Source: Lachnospiraceae bacterium | Lineage (GTDB): Bacteria > Bacillota > Clostridia > Lachnospirales > Lachnospiraceae | Length of the DNA stretch: 64,000 bases | Assembly: GCA_910575605.1 (NCBI GenBank) | Contig: CAJTEW010000002.1 | Location: 140,990 to 204,989 of the forward strand | Reading direction: 5' to 3' | Notes under the pieces: model-generated | What the model was told of the DNA's origin: nothing | The model's input: the letters and a program-made list of their open reading frames with translations, nothing else | Database searches by the model: none | Position numbers and translations under genes: made by a program | In this document: piece by piece, positions 62,423 through 64,000 of the stretch | Numbering within the stretch: the stretch's first letter is position 1 | Layout of the letters: each line of letters opens with the position of its first letter

Positions 62423-62782
62423 TTAGTATTCCTCCTTTGCCATCAAAAATTGCCATATACCATTTTCTAACGGAACTGGTTTAGCAGTAAGAGCACATCC
62501 TTGTGATTTGAAATATGCATTTGCTAAATCGGAAATCCACATTATAATTTTTTCTTCGTTTACATCCTGCTTACTTACGGAACATAACTTATCTATGGTA
62601 AGATACGGATTTTTACAATCTGCAAAAAAATAATTATCATATATAGAGGACGGGGAAATTTGTACATATTCAAAAAATACTTTCATAACTAAATACAATT
62701 TGAATTTCTGAATGGTTTTATTGAAGGGATTCTTTGCTTTACCCTCCATTACTTTTAATATTTTTCTTGCTCTTTTAATCAT
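62423..62782 (-). CDS. Hypothetical protein of the integrative element
   Basis: 119 residues, basic at the start (MIKRARKILKVMEGKAKNPF), no membrane helix. It ends one base before the next gene of the operon and has GGAGGAGA upstream. No family recognised. Confidence 0.65.
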   Translation of the reverse strand: MIKRARKILKVMEGKAKNPFNKTIQKFKLYLVMKVFFEYVQISPSSIYDNYFFADCKNPYLTIDKLCSVSKQDVNEEKIIMWISDLANAYFKSQGCALTAKPVPLENGIWQFLMAKEEY

Positions 62783-62854
62783 AAGATCTCCTCCTGATAC
62801 AATAGATAAATAATTTTGGCGGTGGGGGAAAAGCCCCCACCAGTAATTAACAGA

Positions 62855-63115
62855 TTACGCTTCGTCAGCCGGAATGACATTGACAAGAACTGCCTTGCCT
62901 TCGTATCCTCTGCCATAAACAAGGATTACTTCCTGACCGACTGTCAGGTTTGCCGAATAGTCACCGCGGATGTACTCACTGCAACAAGCATTTCCAACGC
63001 ATTTCCGTGCATTATCACGGCGGTATGTGTCGTGCTCTATCTCGACATACAGAGTTGTGCCGACATTTCCGGTTTTTGTTTCGGTGACTATGAGGCCTAA
63101 TATTCGAGCTTTCAT
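62855..63115 (-). CDS. Small protein of the integrative element
   Basis: 86 residues starting MKARILGLIVTETKTGNVGT, with TLYVEIEHDTYRRDNARKCV, CCSEYIRGDYS and the C-terminal GQEVILVYGRGYEGKAVLVN. It may have a small beta-barrel (OB-like) fold. AAAGGAGG precedes ATG 63115. It is the first gene of the minus-strand operon and often accompanies replication genes. Confidence 0.65.
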   Translation of the reverse strand: MKARILGLIVTETKTGNVGTTLYVEIEHDTYRRDNARKCVGNACCSEYIRGDYSANLTVGQEVILVYGRGYEGKAVLVNVIPADEA

Positions 63116-63151
63116 ATGCCGTTTCCTCCTTTCTCTAGTTTTGTGACCAAA

Positions 63152-63335
63152 AAGCTTTTCTTAATCACTGAAATTACACTACCATAAAAATTTTCGACAT
63201 TTTTTTATAGGTAAATCTGTAAAAATTCATTCCAGTAATGTAAGAAGCTTTTTCTTAACCACTGAAATCTTTATACACCATACTGTTGTATGATTGTTTT
63301 TACAGTTAAATCTGTAAAATGTGTTACAGTAAGCG
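63152..63335. repeat. Long direct repeats in the control region of the integrative element
   Basis: Two copies of a roughly 90-bp unit at a 93-bp period start with AAGCTTTTCTTAATCACTGA (63152) and AAGCTTTTTCTTAACCACTG (63245), and each has TAAATCTGTAAAA and (A/T)CAGTAA near its end. Copies differ in the middle. They look like iterons or multiple regulator sites. Confidence 0.65.
63298..63319. promoter_or_regulatory. Palindromic operator TTTTACAG-N6-CTGTAAAA
   Basis: Perfect 8-bp arms (63298-63305 and 63312-63319). A second related palindrome, TTTTACA-N8-TGTAAAA, is at 63387-63408, and half sites TCTGTAAAA occur near 63215. The sites lie between the divergent operon and the plus-strand gene, so they probably bind an element repressor. 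Confidence 0.55.
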
Positions 63336-63474
63336 AGAAATTTTTAGTGGCTAAAAATATTGTGACATGAAATGTCATATATAAGTTTTTACAGATGGTT
63401 TTGTAAAAAATACCTTGTAAGAAAAGATGGATTAATGTAATATATATTAGAATTAAACAAAGGAGTGAACAGCT

Positions 63475-64000
63475 ATGAGATTAAATGGATTGGATAAAAG
63501 ACAGATAGAATATTGCTTATCGTGCCGCGTTGGCAGGGCAATATTAAATGATTATGGAAATATTTATAGTATGAAAAAGGAGGACTTGGAAAAGGACGAA
63601 ACTTCTCAAGAGGTTGTAAATGAGCTTGCAGAAATTTTAGATATACAGGGGGAACTCATAGAAAAGTATAGTATATTAAAAAGGTTGGCTAAAACAAGAC
63701 CGGAGGACAATACAAAAGAATTAGAATTACAGAATGAGTTCTTTGATTTAGATGAGGACGACCCTTGCCTTGCGAATCTTCAGCAAATCATTCATGCATT
63801 GAGATGTTTTTATAATGAAAAGGGATCATACGAACAAATTGTAGATACTGAAAATTATAAACATAAAATTTTGCTATGTATGAATGATGAAAATCAGAGA
63901 AAAGTAAGTCTTGTTTATAAATATGCATATGATGGTTCAGATGGAGAAGTAGCATTAAAGGAATTCAAGAAAAAATCATTCAAAAATACTTCTGAGGATT
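63475..64000 (+). CDS. Hypothetical protein of the integrative element, partial
   Basis: From ATG 63475 (AAAGGAG at 10 bp) the frame is open to the window end, 175 codons. It begins MRLNGLDKRQIEYCLSCRVG and has NELAEILDIQGELIEKYSIL and a region with acidic clusters (FFDLDEDDP). It is divergent from the minus-strand operon across the repeat region. No family recognised. Confidence 0.6.
   Translation, partial: MRLNGLDKRQIEYCLSCRVGRAILNDYGNIYSMKKEDLEKDETSQEVVNELAEILDIQGELIEKYSILKRLAKTRPEDNTKELELQNEFFDLDEDDPCLANLQQIIHALRCFYNEKGSYEQIVDTENYKHKILLCMNDENQRKVSLVYKYAYDGSDGEVALKEFKKKSFKNTSED

Overview
The window reads as a chromosome segment of a gut-type, low-GC Clostridia, most likely Lachnospiraceae (the Dorea/Blautia/Coprococcus neighbourhood). 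Evidence: the order rpsL-rpsG-fusA-tuf; the murB-rapZ-whiA-crh block; type III glutamine synthetase; strong AGGAGG ribosome binding sites; TTGACA-17-TATAAT promoters; a six-tRNA array; and typical Lachnospiraceae mobile genes (TnpV remnant, serine recombinase with RelBE, CRESS-type Rep). The species cannot be fixed from this sequence alone.

Layout. 1-3134 (minus): an oligopeptide ABC transporter (oppD start, oppC, oppB), both permeases with unusual N-terminal extensions. 3319-4545: a REP-like palindrome next to an M24 peptidase with its own promoter. 4598-6498: terminators, a decayed membrane-protein gene, and a coiled-coil protein under a sigma-D-like promoter. 6782-10969: a 1395-residue surface protein with a duplicated BIG2 module. 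11212-16518: HD hydrolase, then rpsL, rpsG, fusA, tuf. 16563-25988: an A/T-rich accessory zone. It holds a candidate retron (structured RNA, a basic 54-residue peptide, an XRE regulator and a reverse transcriptase), a PstI/BsuBI-type methyltransferase with a nonsense-interrupted endonuclease, a truncated PHP-domain gene, remnants of a transposon, a WYL regulator with a GyrI-like protein, and small ORFs. 26094-32606: an FAD oxidoreductase and an intact type III restriction-modification pair. 32904-39580: a four-carbon sugar-acid catabolism set (PdxA2, DUF1537 kinase, KdgT permease, DeoR regulator), HAD phosphatase and RpiB. 39638-43158: a SPOR-domain amidase gene split by a 2759-bp serine-recombinase element carrying RelBE. 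43217-58268: housekeeping genes (CorC, MurB, RapZ, WhiA, Crh-like HPr, lipid kinase, tRNA-Glu, Spx/ArsC-like, aldolase, GlnN, GGDEF, RNA methyltransferase, RdgB, phosphoesterase) and six tRNAs. 58441-64000: an integrative element beside the tRNA array with tyrosine integrase, CRESS-type Rep, FtsK/TcpA-like ATPase, small proteins and a repeat-rich control region.

The most striking part is 17287-19113. The 54-residue basic, hydrophobic peptide has its Shine-Dalgarno sequence folded into a stem whose 7-nt bulge is exactly complementary to the 5' part of the candidate retron RNA. This suggests the retron controls translation of a possible toxin. That is inference from sequence and needs experiment. 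The second strong observation is the amidase gene, whose frame is restored exactly if the recombinase element leaves at the shared 6-bp core.
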